From assembly GCA_001898625.1 (NCBI GenBank), contig MKUP01000008.1, forward strand, positions 62,001 through 126,000: a stretch of 64,000 nt of DNA, given 5' to 3'. This document shows, in pieces, positions 53,324 to 61,995 of this stretch. The DNA is from Burkholderiales bacterium 67-32 (GTDB taxonomy: Bacteria; Pseudomonadota; Gammaproteobacteria; Burkholderiales; Burkholderiaceae_B). The notes beneath the pieces are model-generated. The model was not told the origin of the DNA. It made no database searches and saw nothing but the letters and a program-made list of their open reading frames with translations. The translations under genes were made by a program, and so were the position numbers. Each line of letters starts with the position of its first letter. The stretch's first letter is position 1.

Positions 53324-54595
53324 TTGGCTGGGCAACGCATCGGCAACTGGTATTTCGGCTGGACCATCGTGGCGGCGGCCACGGGGCTGACGCTGCTGAC
53401 CGTCGGCATGCGCATGGGCATCGGCCCGTTCTTTCTTCCCATCATCGAAGACCTGGGCTTCAGCCGCAGCATGCTGGCCGGCATGGTCGCGATCGGCATG
53501 CTGTGCTATGGCCTGGCCATGCCGCTGGCCGGTTATCTCGTCGCCGCGCGCGGCACGCGCTTCGTGCTGCTGACGGGCATGGTGGTGGTGGTGGTTTCAT
53601 CCATCGCCACGGTGCTGGCGCGCCATCCGCTGGCGTTCTTCCTGGCATTCGGGGTGGGGCAGTCGGTGGGGCTGGGGCTGACCAGTCCGGTGGCGCTCAC
53701 GCCCATCCTGACCCGCTGGTTCACGCGGCAGCGCGGCATGGCGCTGTTCTTTCTTTCCACCGGGTCGATGGCGGGCATCGCGCTGATGACGCCGGTGTTC
53801 ACGTCGTTCATTGCCTGGCTGGGCTGGCGCACGACCATGCTGGTGTTCGCGGCGGCCTTCGCCCTGTTCACGGTGCCCGCCGCGCTGCTGATCTTCCGTG
53901 ATAATGCCCCGCCCGAGTCCGACCTGCGGCCCGAGGACCTGGCGGCACGCGCCGCCGCCAAGGCCGCGCAGCCCGGACCGGCGGCGGCCAGCCTGCGCGT
54001 GGGCGACGCGCTGCGCTCCGCGCCTTTCTGGCAGATCGCGCTGGGCCTTTTCGCCTGTGGCTTCAGCATGAACCTGCTGGGGTCGCACGGCGTGCCCATG
54101 CTGATGGACCACGGCTTCGACGCGATGACCAGCGCGCTCGGCATCGGCCTGATCGGCGCGGTGGCCGTGTTCAGCACGCTGGTGCTGGGGCGCCTGGCCG
54201 ACGTGCTGCCCCGGCGCGACATCCTGGCCACCATCTATCTCGTGCGCGGCCTGGGGTTCTTCGCGCTGGTCGTGGTCGGCACGCATTGGGAGCTGTACAC
54301 CGCGGCCACGCTGGGCGGCATCGTCTGGTCGGGCAGCATTGCCCTGTCGTCGGCCCTGCTGGCCGATGTCTACGGTGTGAAGCTGGTGGGCATCCTGTAC
54401 GGCTGGGCCTATCTGGGGCACCAGTTCGGCGGCATGATCAGTTCGTGGCTGGGCGGCTGGGGCTACGAGACCTTCGGCACGCACTGGGTGTCGTTCGGCG
54501 CGGCCGGCACGCTGCTGGTGGCGGCCGCGCTGCTGTCCATGCGCCTGCCCCGGCGCGCGACGCTGATGGTGCCGCGCGCCGTGCCGGCGGGCTGA
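53324..54595 (+). CDS. Major facilitator superfamily transporter
   Basis: A 423-residue transporter with ~12 hydrophobic helices and a central loop at ~200-230. Its first helix (NWYFGWTIVAAATGLTLLT) and LGFSRSMLAGMVAIG segment resemble the monocarboxylate/oxalate-type MFS group. RGTRFVLLTG is the loop 2-3 motif region. The start is TTG 53324 with AAGGGGA at proper distance; no ATG lies before the first helix. It ends 28 nt from the 3' end of the convergent Bug gene. The substrate is unknown. Confidence 0.87.
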   Translation: MAGQRIGNWYFGWTIVAAATGLTLLTVGMRMGIGPFFLPIIEDLGFSRSMLAGMVAIGMLCYGLAMPLAGYLVAARGTRFVLLTGMVVVVVSSIATVLARHPLAFFLAFGVGQSVGLGLTSPVALTPILTRWFTRQRGMALFFLSTGSMAGIALMTPVFTSFIAWLGWRTTMLVFAAAFALFTVPAALLIFRDNAPPESDLRPEDLAARAAAKAAQPGPAAASLRVGDALRSAPFWQIALGLFACGFSMNLLGSHGVPMLMDHGFDAMTSALGIGLIGAVAVFSTLVLGRLADVLPRRDILATIYLVRGLGFFALVVVGTHWELYTAATLGGIVWSGSIALSSALLADVYGVKLVGILYGWAYLGHQFGGMISSWLGGWGYETFGTHWVSFGAAGTLLVAAALLSMRLPRRATLMVPRAVPAG

Positions 54596-54623
54596 GGAAG
54601 CGGGCCGCCGGCGGCGTCGAGCG

Positions 54624-55604
54624 TCAGTTCACCGAGACGTTGAACTCCTTGATCAGCTTTGCCCATTCGCCGGCCTCGCGCTGCATGGACTGCCCGAAGG
54701 CGTCCGCGCTGACGAAGGCCGGCTCCAGCCCCTGGTTGCGCAGCCATGCCGTCACTTCGGGGTCGCGCAGGACCGTCTGGATGTCGGCGTGCAGCTTGTC
54801 GATCACCGGCCGCGGCGTGCCGGCCGGCGCCAGGATGCCGAACCAGCCTCCTTCGCGCAGGCGGGGGAAGCCCAGCTCGGTGAACGTCGGGACCTCGGGC
54901 AGGACCTTCGAACGCTTGGGCGCCAGCAGCGCCAGGGCGCGCACCTTGCCTTCGCGGATGTGCGGCAGGGCGGTGCCGACCGAGTTGAAGCTCGATTCCA
55001 CGTGTCCGCCCAGCAGGTCGCCCAGCGACAGCGCTTCGCCCTTGTAGGGTACCGGCAGCACTTCCATGCCGGCTCCCTGGCCGAGGATCAGGCTGTAGAA
55101 ATGAAAGCTCGAACCGTTGCCGAAGTTGCCCACGCCCAGCGGTTTTCCGCGTGTCTTCACGCCTTCGACCAGTTGCGCGAGCGTCTTGTAGGGCGAGTCG
55201 GCGCGCACCACGAAGACGGTTTCCGTGTCGACCAATTGCGCGACGGGGGTGAAGTCCTTGATGGGGTCGTAGGGCGTTTCGGGATAGAGCAGCTTGACCA
55301 TCCCGTGCGAGACGAAGGTCGACAGCAGGGTATAGCCGTCCGGGGTGGCGCGGGCGACCATTTCCGCGCCTATCCGCGTCGTGCCGCCGGGGCGGTTCTC
55401 GACCACCACGGGCTGTTTCCATTTCTTGTTCAGATGATCCGCGAGCAGCCGGGTGATCCGGTCAGGGCTGCTGCCCGGCGGTCCGGGCAGGACGATGCGG
55501 ACCGCCTTGTCCGGCCAGGACTGGGCCTGGGACTGGGCCTGGACGGGAGCGGCTGCGACGGCCAGGGCGCATGCCCAGGTCAGGTGGAACCAGCGATGCT
55601 TCAT
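54624..55604 (-). CDS. Bug/TctC-family periplasmic solute receptor
   Basis: A 326-residue receptor, last gene of the minus-strand monooxygenase operon. The signal peptide is CALAVAAAPVQAQ. The ligand loop is LPGPPGSSPDRITR, where the usual PAGG is PPGSS, keeping the Asp; QPVVVENRPGGTTRIGA and VPYKGEALSLGDLLGGHVE follow. The strong AGGAGAC site precedes ATG 55604. Placement behind the hydrolase suggests it imports the operon's substrate. Confidence 0.92.
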   Translation of the reverse strand: MKHRWFHLTWACALAVAAAPVQAQSQAQSWPDKAVRIVLPGPPGSSPDRITRLLADHLNKKWKQPVVVENRPGGTTRIGAEMVARATPDGYTLLSTFVSHGMVKLLYPETPYDPIKDFTPVAQLVDTETVFVVRADSPYKTLAQLVEGVKTRGKPLGVGNFGNGSSFHFYSLILGQGAGMEVLPVPYKGEALSLGDLLGGHVESSFNSVGTALPHIREGKVRALALLAPKRSKVLPEVPTFTELGFPRLREGGWFGILAPAGTPRPVIDKLHADIQTVLRDPEVTAWLRNQGLEPAFVSADAFGQSMQREAGEWAKLIKEFNVSVN

Positions 55605-55636
55605 GGGGTGTCTCCTCTGTGGTGTTCGTCGTGCAA

Positions 55637-56482
55637 TCAATGGTGGCGCAGGAAGTCATGGACGTTGCGATTGAATCGGTCCGGGGCTTCGAGCTTGAGC
55701 AGGTGGCCGCAATCGGCGAATGTTTCGAGCGCCGCGCCGTCCAGGGCGCCACGCAGGCGCTCGGCATGTTCGCCGGGCGGTGCGACGCGGTCTTCTCCGC
55801 CGGCCAGTATCAGCGTAGGCACATGGACGGCGCCCGCCAGGGCAAGCGCGTCGCAGTCGAACAGCATGTGCGTGGCCTGCGCCAGTCCCGCCGGATGCAC
55901 CGCCGCCTGCAGTTCGCCGAAGCGCCGGACCACCAGCGCGTCCGGGGCGGGGCCCAGGAAGCGGGGGGCGCGTTCCTCCGGTGCCTGGGTCCTGGCCGCG
56001 GGCGAAAGCCGTTCGGCCATGCGCCGGGCGCGCTCGTCCAGGGGGAGGTGGGCGTAGCCCCGGGTGGGCACCGACAGCACCATTGCCCGTGTCCGCTCCG
56101 GATATCGCCCGGCGAAGGCCTGGGCGATCAAGGTGCCCCAGGAGCTGGCGACCAGATGCACGCGCTCCAGGGACAAAACGTCCAGCAGGCCGGCGAGCTC
56201 CGCGGCGTAGGCATGCACGTCCGGGGTCGGAGAGGCCAGCGGCGTGCTGGCGCCGAAGCCGGGGGCATTCCACGCGAGCAGCCGCCGTTGCGCGGACAGG
56301 CCGGCCAGTTGCGCGCGATAGCCGGCCGAGCTCGACCCGATGCCGTGCAGCAGCAGGACCGCGTCGGCGCCGTGGCCCGTGTCGCGGTATTCCAGGGTGC
56401 TTCCCGAAGACAGAAGCGCGTGCCGGAGCGGGGGCAGGTCCGATTCGAGCAAGCGCCGGTCCACGGCTGACAGGGTGGGCAT
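55637..56482 (-). CDS. Alpha/beta-fold hydrolase
   Basis: A 281-residue hydrolase. The oxyanion HG motif is LLHGIGSSSAGY. The nucleophile elbow reads ASSWGT, so Ser is present but the first Gly of GxSxG is Ala. The acid is in GGEDRVAPP and the base in DCGHLLKLE. It is similar to meta-cleavage and lactone/ester hydrolases. ATG 56482 has GGAGG upstream; a longer start at 56503 would overlap the monooxygenase stop. It lies between the luciferase-like monooxygenase and the Bug gene. Confidence 0.9.
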   Translation of the reverse strand: MPTLSAVDRRLLESDLPPLRHALLSSGSTLEYRDTGHGADAVLLLHGIGSSSAGYRAQLAGLSAQRRLLAWNAPGFGASTPLASPTPDVHAYAAELAGLLDVLSLERVHLVASSWGTLIAQAFAGRYPERTRAMVLSVPTRGYAHLPLDERARRMAERLSPAARTQAPEERAPRFLGPAPDALVVRRFGELQAAVHPAGLAQATHMLFDCDALALAGAVHVPTLILAGGEDRVAPPGEHAERLRGALDGAALETFADCGHLLKLEAPDRFNRNVHDFLRHH

Positions 56483-56486
56483 CGGA

Positions 56487-57515
56487 TCAGGCCTCCGTGG
56501 CAAGCGGGGTGGCCAGCGCGGGCAGGACGGACTCCGCCATCAGGGCCGTCGAGCGCAAGGATTCGGCAAGGGTGAGATCGCCGAAGGCCAGGCGGCAGAC
56601 GAAATAGTTGATGCCGGCCTGGTCCGCCGCGTCGGCGATCCAGTCCCGGACCGTGGCGGGCGAGCCGGCGATGCCGAGGCCGGCGCGCTGCGCGTCGTCG
56701 AAGTTGTCGGGGAAGGACAGTGTCCTGGGCAGGGTCCCGTGCTTGACCCACAGATGCATCAGGTGCGTGTACCAGCGCCGGTACGCGCGCCGGGCCGAAT
56801 CCATCGCCTGCGCGTCGGTGTCGGCCACGACCACGTGCCGGCTCATGCCCAGGCAGGGCACGGCATCGGCGGCATGGCCCAGTTCCTGCCAGTGGAGGCG
56901 GTACTGGTCGGTGATGGCGCGGACCTGCGCCGCGGGGCCGTTGCAGACGATGTTGATGGCGTTGGCCGCGGTCCACTGCGTGGCGGCCGGCGTGCCGGCG
57001 CCATACCAGATGGGGGGCATGGGTCGTTGCAGGCACTGCATTTCCACCGGCACGTCGCGCAGGTCGAAGTGCCGGCCCTGGAAATTCACGACGGGCTGGG
57101 TCAGCCCCTGCATGATGATCTGGTAGGACTCGTGGTAGATGCCCTGCGATTGTTCGGGGTCGACGCCGTAGTAGCCCAGCTCGTAGGGCGAGATGCCGCG
57201 TCCGAAGCCGACTTCGAGCCGGCCGCGGCTCAACTGGTCCAGCATGCAGATTTCTTCCATGATCCGCAGGGGATGGTGCATGCCCAGGGTGTAGACCAGC
57301 GGGCCGAAGCGCAGCCTGCGGGTGCGCTGGGCGACGGCGGACAGATAGACGCTGGGCGATGGCGCGATGCCCAGGGGCGTCGAGTGGTGCTCGGCGACGT
57401 GGTAGGCGTGGAAGCCGCCCCGGTCGTAGGCTTCGGTCAGGATCAGTCTTTCTTCGTACTGCTGGGCGAGGGGGACGGTACCACGGTCCATATGATCGAA
57501 AACGGCGAACTTCAT
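56487..57515 (-). CDS. Luciferase-like (LLM) flavin-dependent monooxygenase
   Basis: A 342-residue TIM-barrel enzyme of the bacterial-luciferase/LLM family that uses reduced FMN from a partner reductase. Typical segments are GFHAYHVAEHHS, VAQRTRRLRFGPLV, HPLRIMEEICMLDQLSRGRL and GFGRGISPYELGYYGVD. A flavin reductase is encoded two genes upstream in the same operon, supporting a two-component monooxygenase. Substrates of the family range from ketones (Baeyer-Villiger) and sulfonates to amines; here unknown. Confidence 0.92.
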   Translation of the reverse strand: MKFAVFDHMDRGTVPLAQQYEERLILTEAYDRGGFHAYHVAEHHSTPLGIAPSPSVYLSAVAQRTRRLRFGPLVYTLGMHHPLRIMEEICMLDQLSRGRLEVGFGRGISPYELGYYGVDPEQSQGIYHESYQIIMQGLTQPVVNFQGRHFDLRDVPVEMQCLQRPMPPIWYGAGTPAATQWTAANAINIVCNGPAAQVRAITDQYRLHWQELGHAADAVPCLGMSRHVVVADTDAQAMDSARRAYRRWYTHLMHLWVKHGTLPRTLSFPDNFDDAQRAGLGIAGSPATVRDWIADAADQAGINYFVCRLAFGDLTLAESLRSTALMAESVLPALATPLATEA

Positions 57516-57579
57516 GGGATTTCCCTTGTAGGCGTGGAAAGCGGGGCCGGCTCGAACCGGCGGCTAGGGGGCACAGGCC

Positions 57580-57927
57580 CTAGCGGGCGAACAGCTGGAA
57601 CACGGTGCCCGCGGGATCCGCGGCGGTGACGATCCGGCCATGGCTGCCCATGTCGCGTTGATCGAGTACCCGGCCGCCATGGGCCAGCACCTGGGTGCGG
57701 ATGCCGTCCAGGTCGTCGCAGGCGAATACGAGTACCGCGCCGCGTGCATCGCGCGGGGCTTCCTGCGGCGCCGCCAGGGCGAAGCGGGATGCGCCCGCCT
57801 GGAACTCCGCCCAGCGGGAGCCGTCGGCGAAACGGGGAGCCAGTCCCAGCGCATCGCGGTAGAAGGCGCTCAGGGCGGCCATGTCGCACGCGACGTGGTA
57901 GCCCATGCGTATCGAAGAAACCGTCAT
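57580..57927 (-). CDS. VOC-superfamily protein (glyoxalase/bleomycin-resistance-like)
   Basis: A 115-residue single VOC module pair (MGYHVACDMAALSAFYRDAL; late ADPAGTVFQLF). A C-terminal metal-ligand Glu typical of glyoxalases is not obvious (the terminal segment has Gln-Leu-Phe), so catalysis is uncertain. It may be a small isomerase, dioxygenase or binding protein of the pathway. A GGAGGAAAG site precedes ATG 57927. It lies between the flavin reductase and monooxygenase genes. Confidence 0.85.
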   Translation of the reverse strand: MTVSSIRMGYHVACDMAALSAFYRDALGLAPRFADGSRWAEFQAGASRFALAAPQEAPRDARGAVLVFACDDLDGIRTQVLAHGGRVLDQRDMGSHGRIVTAADPAGTVFQLFAR

Positions 57928-57949
57928 CGGTCTTTCCTCCAGATGGATG

Positions 57950-58429
57950 TCAGGCGGCGCTGAACAGGCCGCTCTTGTAGAGCAGGGACAGATCGTCCCG
58001 GTCGGTCATGCCGACGATCTCGCCGATATAGAGCGTGTGGGTGCCGCCGTCGACGGCCTGGACCACCCTGCATTCGAACGTGGCCAGCGCATCGCGCAGC
58101 AGCGGCGCGCCGGTCTCGCCCTCGGTCCAGTCGCCGGTCTCGAAGCGCGCGCCCGGCGCGCCTGACGGCGAGGAGAAGGCGTTCGCGACGTCGGCCTGGC
58201 CATGGCTGAGGTAATTGACGCCGAAATAGCCCGCCTGCCCGATGGCGTCATGGGCTCGGACTCGCTTGTTCACACATACCAGCAATTGCGGCGGTTCGGC
58301 GCTGACGCTGCAGACGGCGGTGGCGGTCAGGCCTCGGCGTTCGCCCCGGTGGGCGGCGCTGATGACCGTGACGGGGGCGGGAACCCGCCGCATGGCCGTC
58401 TTGAAGGCAACTGAGTCGGACATACCCAT
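57950..58429 (-). CDS. Flavin reductase (FMN-binding split-barrel, HpaC-like)
   Basis: A 159-residue NAD(P)H:flavin oxidoreductase. Motifs PAPVTVISAAHRGERRGLTA, TAVCSVSAEPPQLLVCVN and the late GGTHTLYIGEIVG are typical of the short-chain reductases that feed FMNH2/FADH2 to monooxygenases. The start at 58429 lies 7 nt after AGGAGA; the next ATG at 58423 is also possible. It is first in the operon and divergent from the IclR gene, so it sits directly behind the palindromes. Confidence 0.92.
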   Translation of the reverse strand: MGMSDSVAFKTAMRRVPAPVTVISAAHRGERRGLTATAVCSVSAEPPQLLVCVNKRVRAHDAIGQAGYFGVNYLSHGQADVANAFSSPSGAPGARFETGDWTEGETGAPLLRDALATFECRVVQAVDGGTHTLYIGEIVGMTDRDDLSLLYKSGLFSAA

Positions 58430-58445
58430 TAGGGTGTCTCCTATA

Positions 58446-58478
58446 TTCAATATTATTGAATAATTTGATATTGTTAAA
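58446..58478. promoter_or_regulatory. Two palindromes over the monooxygenase-operon promoter (candidate IclR operators)
   Basis: TTCAATATTATTGAA (58446-58460) is a perfect 15-bp palindrome. TTTGATATTGTTAAA (58464-58478) is a second, imperfect one, centre-to-centre 18 bp. On the minus strand TTAACA (58477-58472), a 16-nt spacer and TAATAT (58455-58450) form the operon promoter, so one palindrome covers the -10 and the other the -35. This is classic repressor geometry; assignment to the adjacent IclR protein is inferred. Confidence 0.6.
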
Positions 58479-58542
58479 TTTATCGTAAGCGGCGCGACGG
58501 CCCCCTGTCAAGAGAGAGCCGGGGGCAGAGGGGGGCGGCAGG

Positions 58543-58548
58543 TACAAT
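58543..58548 (+). promoter_or_regulatory. -10 element upstream of the IclR gene (TACAATC)
   Basis: TACAAT followed by C lies 55 nt before the IclR ATG and belongs to the recurrent TAnAATC set. It is ~65 nt from the palindromes, so the regulator's own transcription need not be blocked by them. Confidence 0.4.
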
Positions 58549-58603
58549 CGGCGCCACGCTCGGCCCCACGCGGCGCGCATTTCCTGATCGGTCTATCGGA
58601 TCC

Positions 58604-59416
58604 ATGACACCCATGAAGGCAGGCACCGTTCCGGCACCCGGCCCAGGGCCTCGGGGCATCCAATCCCTGGAAATCGGCTATCGCATCCTGGTGGCGATCC
58701 AGATGGGCCCCGGCGCGGTGGCCTTGAAAGACATCGCGGCGCGCGCCGACATCACCGCCAGCGCGGCCCACAACTATCTCGCCAGTTTCGTGCGCGTCGG
58801 CATGGTCAAGAGCGACGGCCGGGGGCTGTACCGGCTGGGTCCCAGCTTGGCGGCGCTCGGCATGACCGCCGCCCGCGACGTCGATCACTTCGAATTGGTG
58901 CGCGAGGCGGCTGTCGCGCTGAGCGAGGAAACCGGCCTGGGCGTGGCGGTGGTCATCTGGAGCAACGGTCCCGTCATCCTGGTCAACCAGTCGGCGGTGC
59001 GCGGCCGGGTCTTCGAATTGCGCAACGGTCCGGTGGAGATGCTGCACACGGCGGCCGGCCACGTGTTCGCGGCGTATCTGCCGGCCGACGCGGTGTTGCC
59101 GGTGCTCGAGCGGGAGCTGGAGGCGGATGGGTTGGCGCCCACGGCGCAGGAGGCCGAGGCCAGGCTGGCGGCCATCCGCGAGGCGGTGTTGCAGCGTGGG
59201 TATTCGGTGGTGGAATTGCGGGCTTTGCCCACGTATCTGGCTGTCAGCGTTCCGGTTTGGAACGTGCACGGCGGGGTGGCCTACGGCCTGACGATCACGT
59301 CGCCGATGGCCTTGCTGGATACGAGCGAGGACAGCGCGCAGGTTCGCGCGCTCAGGGAAAAGGGCAGGGCCTTGTCGCGCCTCCTGGGCGCGCCGGCCAG
59401 TCTCTGGGCCGGATGA
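58604..59416 (+). CDS. IclR-family transcriptional regulator
   Basis: A 270-residue regulator with an N-terminal winged HTH (GAVALKDIAARADITASAAH) and a C-terminal effector domain (from ~90; LREAVLQRGYSVVELRALP, WNVHGGVAYGLTITSP). It is divergent from the flavin reductase-LLM operon, its likely target. The start could be 58604 or 58613; neither has a good Shine-Dalgarno. IclR proteins typically sense aromatic or short carboxylic acids. Confidence 0.92.
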   Translation: MTPMKAGTVPAPGPGPRGIQSLEIGYRILVAIQMGPGAVALKDIAARADITASAAHNYLASFVRVGMVKSDGRGLYRLGPSLAALGMTAARDVDHFELVREAAVALSEETGLGVAVVIWSNGPVILVNQSAVRGRVFELRNGPVEMLHTAAGHVFAAYLPADAVLPVLERELEADGLAPTAQEAEARLAAIREAVLQRGYSVVELRALPTYLAVSVPVWNVHGGVAYGLTITSPMALLDTSEDSAQVRALREKGRALSRLLGAPASLWAG

Positions 59417-59422
59417 ATGCGT

Positions 59423-59445
59423 GTGCCGGGGACACGCCCCGGCAC
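59423..59445. terminator. GC-rich hairpin between convergent IclR and DUF4148 genes
   Basis: GTGCCGGGG (59423-59431) pairs perfectly with CCCCGGCAC (59437-59445) across a 5-nt loop, 6 nt after the IclR stop. There is no T-run on either strand, so it may be a Rho-assisted or mRNA-protecting hairpin. Confidence 0.55.
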
Positions 59446-59466
59446 GGCTTGCGAAACAACGTCTGC

Positions 59467-59790
59467 TTACAGGTTGGCGGGGTATTCGCCCGGGCCGCCG
59501 GCGCGATTGGCCGCGTTGTACTCGTTACGTTCCTGCCGGACCTGGGCGCGGTCAACCGGCTTGCTGGCTTGTTGGACGGTCTCGTCGGGGAAGCCTTCCT
59601 GGCCGTAGACGATGCCGCCGTTGGCCTTGGCCTGCGCCAGTTCCTGAAGGACCTGGGCGCGGGTCAGCTGCGATGTGGTCGAGATGGCGGGGGGCGGGAA
59701 ATCGTTGCCGTAGTTGTTGCCCTGGTCAGCATGGGCGGCGGCGCCGAACAGAGTCGCGGCGATCACGGCGGTGTAGGCAATGGCTTTCAT
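59467..59790 (-). CDS. DUF4148 domain exported protein
   Basis: A 107-residue exported protein with signal peptide (AYTAVIAATLFGAAAHA). The mature part contains the DUF4148 core LTRAQVLQELAQAKANGGIV, followed by a polar tail (RQERNEYNAANRAGG). The family is abundant in Bordetella and Burkholderia and has no assigned function. ATG 59790 follows GGAG. It is convergent with the IclR gene. Confidence 0.85.
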   Translation of the reverse strand: MKAIAYTAVIAATLFGAAAHADQGNNYGNDFPPPAISTTSQLTRAQVLQELAQAKANGGIVYGQEGFPDETVQQASKPVDRAQVRQERNEYNAANRAGGPGEYPANL

Positions 59791-59951
59791 GGCATATCTC
59801 CAAAGTATGGGGTGTCGGGCGGCTGGACGTCGTGTCAACCGCCGTGCTTTGAAGATGGGCGCGCAAGAATCCTTTTAAATACCGAAGATCTGGAAATGAC
59901 TTTTCCAGTTTCGCCAACAATCGGATGCTCCGAAGGCTGGCGGGCCGCTGG

Positions 59952-61169
59952 CTAGAGCGACAGCATTTCTTCGCCCTCGTGCGGCGCCGCGGCGTCGCGG
60001 GCGTCTCCCCGTTCCTGTCCGGATGCACAGGAGATCCGGTCGCGTCCCTGCCGCTTGGCGGCGTACAGCAGGATGTCGGTACGGGCGAAGAGTTCGTAGA
60101 GCGGTTCTTCCACTCGGGACTGCGCGATGCCGAAGCTGGCCGTCACGGAAAAATCGCCTCGCGGGTTTTCCAGGCGCGTCAGCGCCAGTTGCGCGCGTAT
60201 GCGCTCGGCCACCTGGACCGCCCCGGCCGCCGAGGTGCCCGGCATCAGGATCGCGAACTCGTCGCCGCCCAGCCGCCAGGCCATGTCGCCGGTGCGGGTG
60301 CAGTCGCGGATGATCCTTCCCATCTCGGCCAGCGTCGCGTCGCCCGCGGCGTGGCCATAGGTGTCGTTGATGGCCTTGAAGGTGTCCAGGTCCAGCAGCA
60401 CCAGGCTGAACGGATACTCCGGGTGCCGCTGCGGGCGGCCAAGGCTCAGGTCTTCGAAATTGCGGCGGTTCTTCAACTGGGTGAGCGGGTCGGTGACGCG
60501 TTCGTGCTTGAGCGGCGTGATGATGTCGGACAGCGCGCTGGCGAACAGCGATCCGCCCAGCGCCAGGATGAGGGCGGCGGGCGGAAGGGCCAGCAGCCAG
60601 GCGTTGGGCTGCACGAATTCGCCAGCCTGGGGCGTGGTCGAACCCGCGACCCACGAAATACCCAGGAACAGGCAGGCGGATACGAGCGGAAGCATCCAGT
60701 ACAGGATCTGGTCGGCCGTGCCGCCCCGGCGCAGCGCGCCCAGCCGCATCCAGGCCAGGAGCAGCAGTGCGCCCAGGCCCACGCCCAGCGTATAGGCGAA
60801 CGCGGGGACGTCGTTCTGCATGATGTGGAAATGCAGCAGCAAGACCAGGATGGCGATGCCCAGCGCGCCCAGCGGCGATCCGTCGGCATCGATGTGGCAG
60901 CGCGCGAGCAGGCCGCGGGCAAGCAGCAGCGCGCTGCCCACGTAGAGCACGGCGGCGGCCAGGTCGTCGCCCGTCACATCGGGCTGATCGAAGATGCGCA
61001 ACAGGGTGCCGGCGGCGTAGACGGCGAAGGCGGCCGCATAGAGCAGCAGATAGGTGCGCGGCCGCTCGTGGGCCCACAGGCAGGCGAAGCCCAGCGCGAA
61101 CAGCAGGCACATTGCGGGATTGCCGAGCGCCAGGGCCTGGCTGGCGGTAAATGGCAGGGACGAGTCCAA
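59952..61169 (-). CDS. Membrane-bound diguanylate cyclase (GGDEF)
   Basis: A 405-residue protein with about six N-terminal membrane helices (1-~215) and a C-terminal GGDEF domain. The active site is RLGGDEFAIL and the segment RTGD five residues before it is the RxxD inhibitory site, so it should synthesise c-di-GMP with product feedback. No PAS/GAF part is present; the membrane region is the likely sensor. The start is TTG 61169, supported by AGGAG 7 nt upstream. It lies 133 nt from the kdpE 3' end on the same strand. Confidence 0.92.
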   Translation of the reverse strand: MDSSLPFTASQALALGNPAMCLLFALGFACLWAHERPRTYLLLYAAAFAVYAAGTLLRIFDQPDVTGDDLAAAVLYVGSALLLARGLLARCHIDADGSPLGALGIAILVLLLHFHIMQNDVPAFAYTLGVGLGALLLLAWMRLGALRRGGTADQILYWMLPLVSACLFLGISWVAGSTTPQAGEFVQPNAWLLALPPAALILALGGSLFASALSDIITPLKHERVTDPLTQLKNRRNFEDLSLGRPQRHPEYPFSLVLLDLDTFKAINDTYGHAAGDATLAEMGRIIRDCTRTGDMAWRLGGDEFAILMPGTSAAGAVQVAERIRAQLALTRLENPRGDFSVTASFGIAQSRVEEPLYELFARTDILLYAAKRQGRDRISCASGQERGDARDAAAPHEGEEMLSL

Positions 61170-61302
61170 TTTGGCACTCCTGAATACCCCGGTCTATGAA
61201 ACCTTGCCGGGACAGGTAGCCGTATCTTAGGAAGGGACGCCCAGGAATGAAACTGCTTGTAAAGAATCGTTCACGTTTGCGCACGCGATGCCGCCAGGGC
61301 GT
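61170..61302. promoter_or_regulatory. Gap between kdpE and the diguanylate cyclase gene
   Basis: These 133 nt hold the kdpE 3' flank and the cyclase promoter/leader. I see the Shine-Dalgarno for the TTG start, but no convincing terminator or -35/-10 pair. Confidence 0.3.
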
Positions 61303-61995
61303 TCAGCCGGCGAAACGGTAGCCGACGCCGACCTCCGTCAGCAGATAGGCGGGCTGGGCCGGGTCGGCCTCGAGTTTCTGCCTGAGGTGGCCCATGTAGA
61401 TGCGCAGGTAATGGTTGTTGCCGACGTAGGCCGGACCCCACACCTCGCGCAGGAGTTCGCGGTGCGTCAGGACCTTGCCGCGGTGCGCCGCCAGGGTGGC
61501 GAGCAGCCGGTATTCGCGGTTGGTCAGGTGCACGGCCTCGCCGCCGCGAGTCACGGTGCGCCGGGCGAAATCCAGGGTGATCTCGCCGAAGTGGATTTCC
61601 GCCGGCTGGCCGGCTCCTCCGCGCCCGTGCCGGCGCAGCAGGACGCGGACCCGCGCCAGGAGTTCGCCCACGCCGAAGGGCTTGCTCAGGTAGTCGTCGG
61701 CACCGGCGTCAAGCGCGCCGATCTTGTCGCTTTCGGCGTCGCGGGCCGACAGCACCAGCACCGGCACCTCGGTCCAGCCGCGCAGTTCGCGGATCAGCGT
61801 CATGCCGTCGGCATCGGGCAGGCCCAGGTCCAGGATGACCAGATCGGGGTGCCGGGTTCCGGCCTCGATCAGTCCGCGCTGTACGGTCTCGGCTTCGAAG
61901 ATCGCAGCGCCTTCGCCCTCCAGGGCAGTACGTACGAAGCGGCGGATGGCCGCATCGTCTTCGATGATCAGGATGTTGGGTCGGTAGTCGAACAT
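61303..61995 (-). CDS. kdpE: KdpE, potassium-responsive OmpR-type response regulator
   Basis: A 230-residue regulator with a receiver domain (phosphoacceptor D56 in VILDLGLPDADG; K105 in LSKPFG) and an OmpR-type winged helix (HLTNREYRLLATLAAHRGKV to VGVGYRFAG). Length and the VWGPAYVGNNHYLRIYMGHL segment match KdpE. Its first 28 nt overlap the end of kdpD, which fits coupled translation. It activates the kdpFABC high-affinity K+ pump, which should lie to the right of the window. Confidence 0.93.
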   Translation of the reverse strand: MFDYRPNILIIEDDAAIRRFVRTALEGEGAAIFEAETVQRGLIEAGTRHPDLVILDLGLPDADGMTLIRELRGWTEVPVLVLSARDAESDKIGALDAGADDYLSKPFGVGELLARVRVLLRRHGRGGAGQPAEIHFGEITLDFARRTVTRGGEAVHLTNREYRLLATLAAHRGKVLTHRELLREVWGPAYVGNNHYLRIYMGHLRQKLEADPAQPAYLLTEVGVGYRFAG

